In this document: one piece after another, positions 39,801-53,300 of the stretch
Numbering within the stretch: the first letter of the stretch is position 1
Layout of the letters: each line of letters starts with the position of its first letter
NCBI RefSeq assembly: GCF_000208745.1
Contig: NC_030850.1
Span: forward strand, 3,049,800-3,113,799
Length of the DNA stretch: 64,000 nt
Source of the DNA: Theobroma cacao
Taxonomy: Eukaryota > Streptophyta > Magnoliopsida > Malvales > Malvaceae
Direction of reading: 5' to 3'
The notes under the pieces: model-generated
What the model was told of the DNA's origin: nothing
Databases searched by the model: none
What the model saw: the letters and a program-made list of their open reading frames with translations, nothing else
Made by a program: the position numbers and the translations under genes

Positions 39801-42800
39801 GATTTTAAATTGATCTCATGTGTTTTCATGAATCATGATTTATTCATTAAATGCACATATCAATATAAATGACAAACACATGTAATAATGCATCGAATTT
39901 TGGTACAAAGATTTGATGAGATGGTACGAGTAAATCAAAATAAGATTTTATGCCAAGCTTTCATAAATCATTGTTAACAAAGTCTTAATTAGTAATAAAA
40001 AGGTTAAGTTCAGCTTTTAAGAGCTATTTAAGAATAGAGTCAAATTTGAAAGGCATCAGTTACTATTACGAGAATCCCACTTTTGTGTGTTAATCAGAAG
40101 CTTGAAGAAATGATGGGGAGTCACCTTTTCCTGGCCCAAAAGCATAAGGCACGTTATCCCAATTCTTATTTCCAATATTGCATCTTGCAAAGCCTTAACC
40201 CTTAAGAATCCAAAGCTACTACGTCGTTTTTTATATTCTGGCTCTCCTTCCCCTTTGTCAAAAGGCCCTGAAAAGCTAACATGCGACGTTGGAATAATTA
40301 AACTGACAAAACTAGAAAAAAAAATTGAATAAAAAATAGTATTAGGAAGCACACGAGAAAATGGTACGATGGGTGCATACGGCTTACGATAGCGGGAATC
40401 ATGGGATAGAGAAGGGATCATCCTCCCACTCAACGAATCCCCAAAATCAGAACACAAAAAAAGAGATGCTGTCTTTTTCGATTAACTAAAACCCAAAATA
40501 AATAAATTAATATTTTAAAAGTATTTTACTATAAACAAAAAAAATCCAAAAATTTTTCCCATAGAAAAACAAAAGGAAGTAATGCGTTATAGCTGGCAAC
40601 AGTGTCCTTGCTCATCGCCTATCTCATTGACGGTTCAAAAGGAGACAGCAACAGATTACTTTTACACACGCCCAAAAAAAAAAACAAATAAAAGAATTAA
40701 TGCTCTCAATCTCATTGTTTATAAAATAATAATTTTGCACGCCACGTCAGAAGGAAAACGACAAAAAAGGATGGGTCCATTGAGGCTCAGCAAACCTGCT
40801 GACGTGGCTGAAACAAGGGGGGGTAAGGGGGTAAAGAACAAGACATGACTTGTGGTGTCTGAGGTTGAACTATCAATTCCCCTTGGCTCACCGACGTGTA
40901 ACGCGTTAGAATAAACATGTGTCTTTCTCTTTTGGTATGTTTTTTTCATTACAACTGTCATTTTTGTCTTGTAGTGGTGTGGGAACTTGTGGACGCGGTT
41001 GCCCCTATTTGCCCCACGTTTTTCACGTGCCCGTCTGGAAAACAGAAAAATGCGACTGAAGGAAAAGGAAAGTCCAGACTGCTTGGAAATGAACTTGGAT
41101 GGTCAATAATATCTTGGCCTTTTCATGTGATTCGTGTGAACCACAATTTGTCACTACCGGGTTATATACGCTCTTTTCACCTCGAAGGTTGCTTCTTGAA
41201 TAAATATTATTTTTCTATGGTGAAAAAGGATAATCCAAAAAGAACTTCGAGTAACTTTCGTTTGTTTTTCTACTATAGATAGTTTATTTTTTGGGGTTTG
41301 GTTAGTTGAAGCAAATTTTCTATTATTAATAGATTTTTAGTTATAATTAACAAGTGAGAATGACTATAGTTGCCTGCTAGTCCAGGTAACAAACAGGTCT
41401 CTGTTAGTGTTATTTTCCTCTCACCTATTCACTTTACAGCTTAAGCATGAAGATATGCTATCTTTTTTTCCCCACCGAAGACGATAAAATTAAGGCACAC
41501 AAATAAAAGCTAGCAAGATTGATGGAGATTTTTCCTCTCTTGTCATAAAAACAGCCCTCCAACTCGTTGACATAAAAAACTCGATAAGAAAAATAAAAAG
41601 AGAATCACTGCAAAATGATAAAAATAGCTAGGGCCATTTGCCCATTGGTATGTCTTTTGCATTTATATTCGTTATCCAGACCCCATCCCCTGCTGACGAA
41701 AGCGACATTTTTTGTCATAAAGATATGACTATAGGATGGAAATCGAGAACATTTTTATTAATATAAACAATCCAAACTTGAAGCTGTAAATCCAACTGCC
41801 CCATGTTAATCCATGCATGGTCCCACGAGGCACATCAATATTAATTGAAAATTAAATTGTAAATGCCCCAACTCTGATTTCAGTGCAGTCCATCGACATT
41901 AACCAAACCTATGGTAGGTTTGTTCAATTTGGATTTTTTTTTTTCCATTGGGAGATGGAATTAACCAAAGTTAATTATCCAACAAATTATTACTACTATT
42001 TCATCATTAATCAAGGAATTTAGTATAGTTAGGCTGCATTTGGAATGATATTTTTCTTTCCCTATTAAAAAATGGATTCATTGGATTTAATAAATAAAGG
42101 GTTTTGTATAATTAATAAGAAAAAAACAAGGAAAACTCAGAGCAGACTAGTAGAGTAGTTGATGGGAAACTTTTACCCTTATTGATAAGGCAAAAACTTA
42201 ATGAATTAAATATTGCCTACCCAAGTTTCCATTAATTGACAACAGTTTTTTAAAAAATATTGATTGATTGATGTCTGCTCAATATTTGCAGCCATATGAT
42301 TGGGACACCATGTTTCCCGATAGAAAAATTCAATGCCACACTCGAAAATGGTTGGAAAAGCGGCCACGAATGTGCATGGATTTTTTTTATTGGGGTTTAT
42401 TTCCCATCTCTTTATTGACAAATAATGGACCGACCGAATCAATATTTTAACAATCAAAGATTTTGTATCTAAGCTATATGTAAAACAATGAAAAAAAATC
42501 CTATTCAATGAATATGCAGATATGCACGTTGTCACGTGACATTACATAATGTATTCACCGACCGTACAAAAATATCTTTTACACCATAGCGGCCATACGT
42601 GCCCCTTTTGAGATTACGATAACGCCCAAAACGTCTGCTGCGCAGAAGGATGCAAGTCGCACGTGTGTCTCCTCCGCGCGACGCTGATGCACGTGATGGC
42701 GTTAACTTTGCACATTTACTTTTTATTTTTTGTCTTAATTTTAAAAATAGAAAAATATGTTCAAGAAAAATAATAAATTGGAAAAAAAAAAGTTTGGGGG

Positions 42801-42806
42801 TTTGGC

Positions 42807-42824
42807 GGGGGGGGGGGGGGGGGG
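42807..42824. repeat. G18 homopolymer tract
   Basis: Eighteen consecutive G, preceded by GGC and by TTTGGGGGTTT. Confidence 0.9.
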
Positions 42825-43502
42825 AGTGGGTCGCCTGCCAGTTGTCCCCATCTAACGGTTACAAAACTGAAAGTACGATTCCCCGTATCGCTTTGCTTTT
42901 TTGTGCTCCCTTTCCTTTTTTCTTTTTTCCTTTTTAATAAGTAGATAGATTCAAGTTATTTCCCTTGTAATACATATAGATTTTTTACTAATTAATATTT
43001 AGAAGAACCAATGATGAATAATAACAAAATTTTTCACTATTTAATTTTTTTTTAACCTGGGTAGTTAATGTTTTTTGTGATGAGCATTTGGTAGCCTTCA
43101 TTATTCCTACATATTAACACCGTTTTTGACTCGAGTCAGTCTGGATCTTGCTTGCCTGTAATTCAAACAATTGATTTTTTATGCTGCAAAGCAACTTCCA
43201 CTTTCATTCACTTCGCATTTTGCAAGCACAAAAGAGGGAATGCTTGGTGAAGTACAACTGGATGGTACGTTACACTTTTTCAGACTCGGTCTTTAATAAC
43301 ACCTGCGTTTATAGGCCAATTAAATTAACAGGGTTAATTATTCCTCTATAGCACTAGGCTTGGAAAAAATGAGAATGGGAAACACTGTATTCACATTATA
43401 ACACCATACTAGTAGTGTAATTATGGTGAACTTCATTGGCTGGAATTCCTTCTAAAAATAAATGTGGAATACAATGATGGTTCATTATTTTTTAAAGAGT
43501 AC

Positions 43503-43614
43503 AATGTTATCACTCTACTTTTTAATTTAATTAAAAAATATAATATTTTATAATTTTTTACTGTTAATTTTTTATATTTTTAATCAAATTGAAAAGTATA
43601 ACAGTAAATTATAT
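43503..43614. repeat. AT-rich fold-back (MITE-like) element
   Basis: The left arm (TGTTATCACTCTACTTTTTAA and on to about 43545) is imperfectly inverted in the right arm (about 43570-43614, ending GAAAAGTATAACAGT). The arms are about 40 bases with some mismatches and a six-base gap. I cannot see a clear target-site duplication, so a miniature inverted-repeat element is a suggestion only. Confidence 0.4.
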
Positions 43615-44078
43615 GCATTCTTGATAATTATGTATGAGAAATAATATCTTTACTAGATATTCTTTCTTTCATTACTCATATAATTTTGAAAGTACGGTTT
43701 ATGTATCTTCTTTTATGTATTATTATTTTTTATTTATTAATAAAATTTTAACAAAGTAATTGGATCCTATGAGAACTTTCCATCTAAAAAAAAAAAACTG
43801 TATCACACCTAATATAATCATTACATTTTTATTTAAATGTTTTTTATTAAAATTCTTGACATAGTTTTCAATATAATTTTTTTATACGAAGGGAAACTTT
43901 ATTGAATTAATTGAAAATAACTTCTTAGGCCATTGGACACCTAAAGAGTCCGCAAGTATTAATTAAGAAATATTTACAGGGATACATTATAAACTTGTAA
44001 TCTTATACTTAAATCATCATGATGAATGGCCATCTAATCGACACACATCATGATTCATCATCATTCTTCAAAAGTTAC

Positions 44079-45575
44079 TTAGAGTCCTTGATGAGAATAA
44101 CCTCTATTAGATAAATAGTCAGCTGCCTGATTTCTTTCTCGATGAATATGAGGAATACGAAATGAAATAGAATGCATACATTTTCGTATAGATGCAAGGA
44201 GATAACAAGTATCATGAGATCTTTTGTGTCCTTCCTTCATCATTTGAATTACAACCATGGCATCCATCTTTATCCATACATTCGAAAAATGATATTCATG
44301 GCATAATAGCTATCCCCTATATAAAGCTAATAATTCTGCCTTTAATGAGTTAGTAGCTCCAAGGTTCTTTGAAAAACCAAAAATTAACGTACTTATATGG
44401 TCTCGTAAGACCCCCCTTCTAGTGGCGTATTGAGAATTGTTTTTAAAGCTACCATTAACATTCAAGTTAACTGCACCTGTCAACGGTTTCAACCAATTAA
44501 TAATTTTAGGTGGCATTGGATGTACTTTTGGGGAAATGAAAGTGCCATACTTGTGTTATATGTGTATCACCTTTCCACTTACATTTATGCAAAAGGGTAC
44601 CTTGATAAAATTGTGCTAATAATTTCAGACACGCCACACAACCCTATTGTGATACAAACCAATGCCTCTATGTTTGGCATCATTGCGTCTAACCCATAAA
44701 AACCAATAGATAAATAATGGTAATAATATGCGGATATGACCAGGTTTAAAGTAGTCTTCCGAATATGCCCATGCCCATATAACTTGACTAATATTCTGGG
44801 GAGAAATAACATAGATTTGAAAGAATTTTGCAAAGAAAAGCCACACTTGCTTAGCAATTGGACATTCCCACAGGCACATGTAGTAATGATTCCTTCGAAT
44901 TGTAGCCAAGATGTTTGGAAGCTAGATGAATATCCTTCGAATTGCAGCCAAGACGTTTGGAAGCTAGATGAATACATTTCGACTTAATTCTGAGCTCCAC
45001 CAAAATCCAATTATTAACCATTATCCACAAAAAAAAAAGATTTTGTAAATGGAATGCTTCGATGCCATAAGAACTCCCATAGAGAATTTGTTGGTTGTTG
45101 TTAATGTATTACTTCCAATGCACTTTTAGTAGAAAAGTAATTATTGGATGTAGGAACCCAATATGCAATATCATCTCTGAAGGGGTCAATAGGAATGTGT
45201 ACAATATCACGAACAACATTTTCTGGCAGCATTGTTTTTAACTTTTTTACATCCCAAGTATCATTGTTATAAAAATAACAAATTTTAATCATGAAATTAT
45301 TAAAGAAAGGGAAAGAATTTACCAGGGGAAATTCACCCATCTAGCAATCGTGCCAAAAGAAAAACTTCACCTTTACAAGTCCGCCATCTAATATTGTACT
45401 TTGAAATTTGTCTTTTTCCCACTATTCTCTTCCAAACTTGAGAATCATGTAATTTATGTTGGATATGCAATGGTAATTGACCAGCACAATACTTGGAGTG
45501 CATAAACTTTGTCCAGAGGTTGTTACATGTCCGAAAATCACCACCATTGTTTAATAGTAAAGGCATCAAAGACAT
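44079..45575 (-). mobile_element. Decayed LINE-type (non-LTR) retroelement, 3' part
   Basis: Read on the minus strand, broken frames keep the order of plant LINE C-termini. First comes an RT-thumb-like stretch (TCNNLWTKFMHSKYC, about 45525). Next is a zf-RVT-like region (YWVPTSNNYFSTKSALEVI, near 45110-45170), then a CPIAKQVW and WFLWVRRNDAKHR segment (44625-44880). Last is an RNase H domain (LNVNGSFKNN, LKAELLALYRG, then IHRERNQAADYL, 44079-44516). RNase H has an in-frame TAG at 44308-44310, and its first catalytic Asp is Asn. Several frameshifts separate the pieces. The element is not functional. No clear terminal A tail or target duplication is visible. More remnants may extend to about 45850. 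Confidence 0.75.
44892..44975. repeat. 42-base tandem duplication inside the LINE remnant
   Basis: Units at 44892-44933 and 44934-44975 differ at only three positions. The duplicated segment is in frame (14 codons) on the minus strand, giving SFQTSWLQFEGYS twice. Confidence 0.9.
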
Positions 45576-47697
45576 ACTTTAAGCTTCAAATTTCTAATCC
45601 CCATTTCGAACAAGATATTGCAATTTTAGACTATGCAATTGAAAGGGCTTTGTGAATGAAACTAGTAATACTCGTAATGATTTGCTTCTTACTAGTGAGG
45701 GCATTATTATGGGTAATAAGACAACTCTTTTACTAGTTAATTTATTGTCTTGAAACATGTTCATATTCTTGCAAGAAGCGAAGAATTTTTTTGCAATGTA
45801 GGAATTGCAATGTAAGTGTGATATAGTTATTTCAATGAAATTCAACAACTTAGAAATTTAATTTTTCATTTTTTACAGACATTTTAATTTTCATTTCAAC
45901 CATCACAAACTATACTTTGAAGGACATAGAATGATAATCCTTGCTTAAATATCCTAGAATTTCATTTATTACATATTAAAGCAAACATGACAGTGGACAC
46001 CGCTGTTCTATCTTTTCTCATTATCGTAAAAATAATAAAAAATTCTTTTTGTCTAGAAGCAAAGAGATAGTCTTTCCACATTTGAGGTTGGAAACTTTAT
46101 AAAACAGTTAAATCTCGACATCGAATTTAATGCCAGTTACTACATTGTCCACCGAGATCACCACCGACCCAAAGTCCCAAGTCAATCAATAATTTTCTGT
46201 TGAAAAAGCGAAAAAAGAATAACAACCGAAAATAAATCAGACAAAACATATAATATTAATATAAAAAAAATCCAACATCGCCCTTCCTTCACACCAAACA
46301 ACAAGTATTAGGTAGTAGGTACGACGTACGAGTAAAACAGAAACGGATACGGATCACTGCATCATATCTTCTTCATTTAATACACCCCCCCTTTATCACT
46401 TTTTTTTAATTAGTTTATTAATCACCCCCTTAATCCAACCTTTAATTCCATAATTAATTGCAAGAGTCCGTTAATTTAGTTTCAAAAGGAAGGTCACTGG
46501 AAGCTCCCCCCCTGGGGCGGGGGGGCGTTGGAGCGTGTGCATTTTTAAGAATTTACGGGTTTCTTACCGGTTCCGTACAGGTAAAGGCAAACCAAAGAAA
46601 GCAAAAAGGACGGTTTTAGGTGTAAGGGGAAAAGGATGGATGACCGGAAGGTGGCGGTTAATTAGGAGAGGCCGTTAAAGGTGGTGGCAGGTTTACAGGC
46701 TGGACTTGACAGGAAAGCAGTAATGATTCGCCCTCCGATTCGTCGACCAATCTTGTCGTTTTGCGCCAGCTCAGCATTTCCGTGCGGCCGTTCTTTTAAA
46801 ATTTTTTCTTCAGCTGCTAGTTGGATTTAAAAAAAAAACAAAATATTGAAAAAGTAAAGAAAAATCCCACACGAAAATGCTATACAGGCTGGCGTCCTCA
46901 GTCAAACTCAGACTCCAACCTTACCCAACCGTTATCATCTTTATCTCTTATGATATTAATTTTTAATGGTTTTTTTTTTTGCCGTGATAAATTATGTTTC
47001 GCAGAGTTCGGTTTTGTCTCTATAACTTCCAGAACAGTGAATAGGAAGCAACCGTATGCTACGCTCTTACTATAGAGCGTGTCAACACTCTCCCCAAACT
47101 TCCAAATTCTCCACTAGTGTCCCAAATCGTGATGCTAACAAGATCTTAAAAATTAAAATATTTATTTTGTTTATAAATAATAAAATAAAAAATGTATATC
47201 TCAACAAATTATAATTTGATCATTTTATGTTTTGAAAATATTTTATTGTAATTTATAAATATTTTCAAATTTCAAATTTATTTTTATGGCATAATTTTTG
47301 CAACTAACATCTAGATTTTGAATGATAAGTTTTAAAAGAGACGGACGCTTCAAATTCAAAGGGTCCATTGAATTCGTATTATGATTTTATAAAAAGAGAG
47401 TCCAAGTTCCCTCCGCTCCATGCAATGATATATTTTGATTCTCAAAAGTTACTCTTTACAAACACAAAGAGAGTGGGACAGACGCTCCCTTGTTAGAGAG
47501 TTCCGAAAGGGAAAAAAGAAATTTTAAGCGAGAGTGACTCATGTAAATCAGTGCAGTTCAGATGTGACGCGTGTCCGTTCGCCAGCTGTATCCCAAACGC
47601 CCTTTTCCCCAACCGCTTAACTGGAACAATCGGTGCCCATAACGCTTCTCCTCTATGTCCCCTTCACCATTTTAACCGGTCACCTCCCTCCTCTCTC
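45576..47697. other. Intergenic, MYB upstream region
   Basis: About 2.1 kb. The segment 46500-46800 is richer in G+C than its surroundings and contains a C7/G7 hairpin (46506-46525). Closer to the gene there is an ACGCGT element at 47567-47572, which matches the CGCG box bound by CAMTA factors. No coding signal seen. Confidence 0.5.
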
Positions 47698-47705
47698 TTA
47701 TATAG
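47698..47705 (+). promoter_or_regulatory. TATA box of the MYB gene
   Basis: TTATATAG follows a CT-rich stretch and lies about 130 bases before the MYB start codon. This predicts transcription from near 47730. Confidence 0.55.
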
Positions 47706-47814
47706 ATTGCCCCCCTCTCCCTCCCCCTCGGTCTTCCTTTAAACTCCAAACCGAAAAAAAAAAAAAAGAAGAAACCACCGAGAACACATCCAAAGCATCA
47801 AAATTTTCCTTTGC

Positions 47815-47844
47815 ATGCTCTTAAATTTGATTTCATGGCAATAA
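47815..47844 (+). promoter_or_regulatory. Short uORF overlapping the MYB start codon
   Basis: An ATG at 47815 opens nine codons ending TAA at 47842-47844. It overlaps the MYB ATG (47835) in a different frame. It lies within the predicted leader, so some ribosomes could be diverted from the MYB start. Confidence 0.45.
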
Positions 47845-48773
47845 CAAGCACATCAAACAGAAAAGAAATGGATCGGATCAAAGGTCCATGGAGCCCCGAA
47901 GAAGATGACCTGCTCCAAAAGCTGGTCCAAAAACACGGCCCCAGAAACTGGTCTTTGATTAGCAAATCAATCCCGGGTCGATCCGGGAAATCCTGTCGCC
48001 TCCGATGGTGTAACCAACTATCCCCCCAAGTCGAGCACCGGGCCTTTACCCCCGAAGAAGACGAGACCATAATCCGAGCTCATGCCCGGTTCGGTAACAA
48101 GTGGGCCACCATAGCCCGACTCCTCAACGGTCGTACCGACAACGCCATTAAAAACCACTGGAACTCGACGCTAAAGCGTAAGTGTTTGTCGGTTGGGGAA
48201 GAGTGTAATTTTATTACTAACGGAGGGTATGATGGTAATTTGAGAGGGGAGGAGCAACAGCCGTTGAAAAGATCGGTCAGTGCTGGCCTTTACATGAGCC
48301 CAGGAAGCCCATCGGGATCCGATGTGAGCGATTCTAGTGTTCCCGTTTTATCATCTTCTCACGTGTACAAGCCAATACCAAGATCCGGCGGTGTTAACGT
48401 CGACGTAAACGTTGACGTCAATGTTATGCCAGCTGGAGTCGAAGCGGCGTCGTCTTCTAACGATCCACCGACTTCGCTGAGTCTCTCTTTACCGGGGGCC
48501 GAGTCATGCGAGGTGTCAACCCACCCAGTTTCTGAATCAATTCAGATGAGGAACGAAGCGAAAAATGAAGAAAGGGTAGGTGGGGTGATGGGGTTCAGTT
48601 CGGAATTTATGGCGGTGATGCAAGAGATGATAAGGGTTGAGGTGAGGAATTACATGGTGCAGATGCAGCAGCAAAACGGTGGCGTTGCGGGAGGGGGAAT
48701 GGGGATGTGTTTGGATGGAGGGTTTAGGAATGTTATGGCTATGAACCGAGTGGGGGTGAGTAAGATCGAGTAG
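47835..48773 (+). CDS. MYB73: R2R3-MYB transcription factor, subgroup 22 (MYB70/73 type)
   Basis: A single exon of 312 residues; subgroup 22 genes are typically intronless. Residues 15-115 form the R2 and R3 repeats, with the helix motifs [15 protein letters not shown] and [17 protein letters not shown] that contact DNA. The Trp pattern is canonical. Subgroup 22 motifs follow: [18 protein letters not shown] at about 150-167, [10 protein letters not shown] near 180, and an LxLxL EAR-like repression motif (SLSLSLPG, about 215). A conserved C-terminal helix ([18 protein letters not shown]) begins near 255. The start [19 protein letters not shown] resembles MYB73/MYB70 rather than MYB44, which starts closer to the repeat. 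Members act in the nucleus in auxin, ABA and stress responses. An odd VDVN triplet repeat lies at about 188-198. Its neighbour HMA1 is convergent. Confidence 0.92.
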   Translation: MAITSTSNRKEMDRIKGPWSPEEDDLLQKLVQKHGPRNWSLISKSIPGRSGKSCRLRWCNQLSPQVEHRAFTPEEDETIIRAHARFGNKWATIARLLNGRTDNAIKNHWNSTLKRKCLSVGEECNFITNGGYDGNLRGEEQQPLKRSVSAGLYMSPGSPSGSDVSDSSVPVLSSSHVYKPIPRSGGVNVDVNVDVNVMPAGVEAASSSNDPPTSLSLSLPGAESCEVSTHPVSESIQMRNEAKNEERVGGVMGFSSEFMAVMQEMIRVEVRNYMVQMQQQNGGVAGGGMGMCLDGGFRNVMAMNRVGVSKIE

Positions 48774-50341
48774 AGAGATGTAAAGAGTTGCATGAGAGGT
48801 AAAAGAGAGAAAAAACTGGGTTGTTTTTTCCTAACATGGCAAATTAGCGGGGAATAATTTTGGTTAATGTACGACAGACTGAGAGAGATGGGTTAAAAGG
48901 AAAAAACGAGTACAAAGAAAAAATGGACTTTTTTTTGGTTTTTTACCTGTCTCTTGGCCTTTGAAATTTCAATCTAAGCTCTTTTAATCTCATTTCTTAG
49001 TGGTTTTTTTTTTTTCTTTTCGGTATCTAAATATAAATAATTTTTATATGTAAAATGTAAAGAATATGGAAAGGAAAAGGATTATGGTAAGATGGGTTTT
49101 GCTTCTTATATCAGGAACTGAAAACTAGACAGAAAGATTACCGGAATTACCTATTACTAATATTTTCTCTGTTCTTATTCTATTTGGTTTTGTGGGACAT
49201 GATGTTCTTTTTTATGGGTTTAAGGAAGAAAAAGATTTGGTTAAGAAAAGCAAACGTGACCACAAAAGGGATTTTATTTTCTTGAAATAAATGAAAAGGT
49301 CAAAAAAAAAAATCTCAAAAGCAAACTGTCTACTACTTCTACTACAACTGCCAGGTTTTAACCTCTTTCTGAAATTTAGTAACTTCCAAAATTCGATTTG
49401 TGTTCTCTTTGATCATAGCCAGGAAAATTTCTGGAAAATTTCTGGGACACGTTTTGGTTGTTTGATTTTGAATAATCTTTTAAAAAACAGGACAAGAACT
49501 ACACGCCAAGAAAGGAAAAAGTAACTGTAAGAAAAAAAACAGATTTTCTTTTTTTCTTTTAATTTCAAGTTAGTGAATAATGCTGCTAGCTTATTGGTGG
49601 ATGGTCAAGGTCAACGAAAAATATCTCAGATGTATCCAAAATGCTACAGTTGGTGAAAGATGAGCCGAGCCCAGACCTTTTTTTAAAGTTCCAAGCTACA
49701 TTTTAAACAAATCAAAAGAACAAATTTTGCATTTAATAAAAAGCTGCTTGGTCTTTGATGATAAGATTAAATGATCAGCATGGGGGTCTGGCCGTTATGA
49801 GGTGAAAGTTGTTTGCAAGTTGGGAAAAAAGAAAAATAAAATAAAACATGGGGCGGTTTGGAGAAAAAGGTTGTCGGGACGAACGCCCATGGCAGTTGGC
49901 CGTTGGCAGTTGCAGAAGAACATGCTTATTTCGTTACTCTCTTCCATTATGGATCTCAATAGTTGATCATAGATTTGAATTGGCCGGGGCAGGAGGAGCA
50001 GGTTAAATCAATGTTAAGAAACACATTACTTCCCAGCTCTTCAGCCTGAAATCTCTTCTGTTGTTTCGAGAACAGTATTGCCATAACAGGAAATTTGGAA
50101 ATGAACAGAATTTCATTCAGAGTACTAGAAAGGCAGTACGTTTCATGCTAAAAGCTGATTGTTGTATCGACCAGAGCCCGGAATTCGAATGCTCTGCACA
50201 ACCTACAAGCTTTATTGGATTGATGTATCAACTTTTTACAATTTTGAGTTTCCTTTTGTTTAAACAATATGAGATGAGCAATCTCGACTACAAAAAGAAT
50301 TGGGGAAAATTTCTCTTAAAAGTCTAAAACTAAGTGTTAGT
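48774..50341. other. Intergenic between convergent MYB and HMA1
   Basis: About 1.6 kb holding the 3' flanks of both genes. Nothing else recognised. Confidence 0.55.
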
Positions 50342-53300
50342 TTACAAAGGTGCAGGCTGGGTGGTGCTTGAACTGGTGTTGTGTCTCAATAATGTGAGTT
50401 CTGATTTGAGCTTGCTGATCAAATGCAATACATCCTGCTTCCAAGACCATGAGGGGTCATTTAGAGCACGTACGGAATTGAGGCAAACAAGAAGAGTACC
50501 ACCTTCGTGCAGGAGAACCTGTATGTTACCAAAGAAGAGTAGTTCAACAAGCTGTAAAGATTCGGCTGCTAACCCGGGATTAGAATTACCAAAAGAAAGA
50601 GAAGCTAAGCAAGAAACCAGTCAATATATGCTAATAATTTAAAATATATAATTTGAACAGATGTAAGATGATCGCATACACTTTTAGGTGGTCACGGACC
50701 ACATTGTCACTCTGTAAAAATGAAAATGGCTTGATAAATTTTGCAATTTCAGAGTGCAAATAGTTCTCCGTTCAGAAGTCTCTCAACTTCAACCGCAGCA
50801 GTGGGGAGAAGGAACTTCAAATCAACTAGAATTTGTTTATGCTTTCCCTTTTTATTATTTTTATACAAGAATTTGATTAATGAAGACTCTGCATTGTGTG
50901 AAATTCTTGTTAATGCATAAGATTTATTCACTTAGCAGGCATATCATACTACCTTTCCCTAGAGAACTGATTCAATCATATTACGCCAGAAAAGCCTGTC
51001 ATGTTGAGCCTCATTGTGTTCTTCTTTAGAGAGAAATCTTTATTTCTATCAGTTACAATAAGAGCAAAAAGCTAATCATCAAATTGATCATACCGTTAAC
51101 CACAGAGGAAGAAACCCCAAGACTGATGGAAGAGAGGCCAAGATAATACACGTTAAGGCAAGTGCAACATTTTGCTTGACCTGCAAATAAAATTGCATAA
51201 AGCATTGTCTGCATAATCAGAAAACAACAGGAATGAGTAAAGATGGATACTATTAGTACCAGTGAAGTTGTCTGGCGAGCCTTGGCTATACTGAATGGAA
51301 CGCATGAAATATTGTCCCGCAACAACAGGACATCTGCAACTGCTATAGCAGTTGCACTAGCACGATGTGCTAATACAATTCCAACAGTTGCAGCAGCAAG
51401 AGCTGGTGCATCATTGATACCTTCACCAACCATGCTCAAACCTCCCCCTGACATGAAGGTGGATATAACGTTACAAGCTCTTTTGGCCATATTCCATTTT
51501 AATATAAAGATGGTAAAAATGGACATGATTCACTTATAATTTCATATACACTCGGTATGGAGTAGGACTTTTGTCACAAAAAATCAACTAATACAAAGAT
51601 ACTGAAGTAGATGAGATCCAGGCTCACCTGTTTCCCTTGAAATCCTTTTAACATGATTGAGTTTGTCCTCCGGCTTTAGGCTGCAGTAGACTTCATTTAT
51701 GCCCACAGCATTAGCAACTCTCCATGCACTTGACTTATGGTCACCAGTTAACATCATTACTCGCAGTTTTGCTTGATCTTTCAATTCGGAAATAACATCT
51801 AAAACCCCTGGTCGAGGCCTATCCTCAAGGTGAATCAAAGTTACCTGTGCAGACTCATTGCAGAGCTAAATTTAGTGTTGCCGTGAAAACGAATTAATGA
51901 AACACATGATGCTACAAGTGGCACAAATTTAACAAGTAGTCTATGGAACATTCTTTTCAGTTTAACTGTCAACCTCTTACATGCTGCAATTCTCTGTGTA
52001 AAATAGTTATGCTTCAAAATCTGCATAGGTATTAAACATATGCATGCAGAGCATGCAGTTAACAAACTCCATGGTTTTTGAGTTAGATACAATATGTTGT
52101 GCATGTGACATGTCTTACCACACACATCTTTCCACTTCCTTTAACACCCAATGCAGAAGCATCTGTTTTTACATACAAATACACACCTACATATTTGGTA
52201 AATATACCTTCAGAACGATAAAAGGAAGGTAGCTCATTTGCATCTTGATATCTCAAAGGCATGTCTGTCATGATGTCAGTGTCAAATATAATAAGATTAA
52301 AACAACTAAAATGGATGAAACCACACCTTTTCATTAACAGAAAGGGCAGCATGAACGAAGTCACTTCCATAAGTAGACGCATTAACAGCTGCCCTAATCT
52401 TCCTTGATTCATCTTCTGATTTACAAAGTGAAGTGATAAACTCTACAGAACCAAGTGATGCTTTCAACATTTTACCTTCTCTAGTTCCTGACTATAATAA
52501 AGCAGAAGAGATTATTATAAGTTTGGAAACACATTGAAAATAAGATGGTTCTAATGTTAAAGAAATGAAGTTAGCAAAGATCTAGATGTGAATAAATCCT
52601 GTAGTTGATTTCTTTATCATATTTCCAAGGCAAAAGTCTTGTATTAAGATATAAATATAGTTAAGGTTGCGGAAAATTATTCTACCATCCTTCATTTAGA
52701 TTATATATTGCTTGATATGAAAAATTTCAAGGGTAAACTACAGTTTGCCTTTTTGGCTTTCTTGTTCTGTTAATTTTGTTTTTAACACTTACGTCTTGAC
52801 AATGTTAAGATTTTAATTAGTAATGATAATAGCCTTCACTTGAAAGAGGCATTGATGAAAAGGTGAAAATGCCTATTGTTTCCCCACTTCTGTGTTCTTT
52901 CAGGAAAAAGCTAACACGGTATCCTCTAGTGGAAGAAACCTCAATGGCTGTTAGTGCCAAAAATAAACCATGATTGTTTTGCAGAATACAGAAACCACAA
53001 TGAATGCTATTATAATATTCTAAGTTACAAATAGATGAGCCTAGGAGCAAATGAAGAATTCAAATGGCTCACAGAAATGGAAAATGCTGATGTTAACAAA
53101 CTTGATGATAAATCCTTTTTCCCCATTAATATTGATTTTATTTTCATGAGACATTTGTAATTTGTTGGTGAAAGACACATTACCTTGGCACTGTTGAGAG
53201 TTGCGATAAGACCTCTACCAGGAAAATACTCAAAACTTTCAACAGAAACAGAAGGAAGGTCTTTGCCTATGCTATGGTCTACAACCGCCCTGCAATAAAA

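Larger units (their letters stand above)
34135..44078. other. Gene-poor stretch
   Basis: About 10 kb with no recognisable gene. It contains a CT repeat at 36779-36801, a GGAAA tandem near 37456-37476, a G18 tract and a fold-back element at about 43503-43614. Open frames here are short, mostly low-complexity and motif-free. Confidence 0.55.

Noticed and set aside
40056..40457. Minus-strand 133-codon ORF
   Set aside because: Longest motif-free frame in its region, but no homology recognised and composition fits AT-rich chance ORFs.
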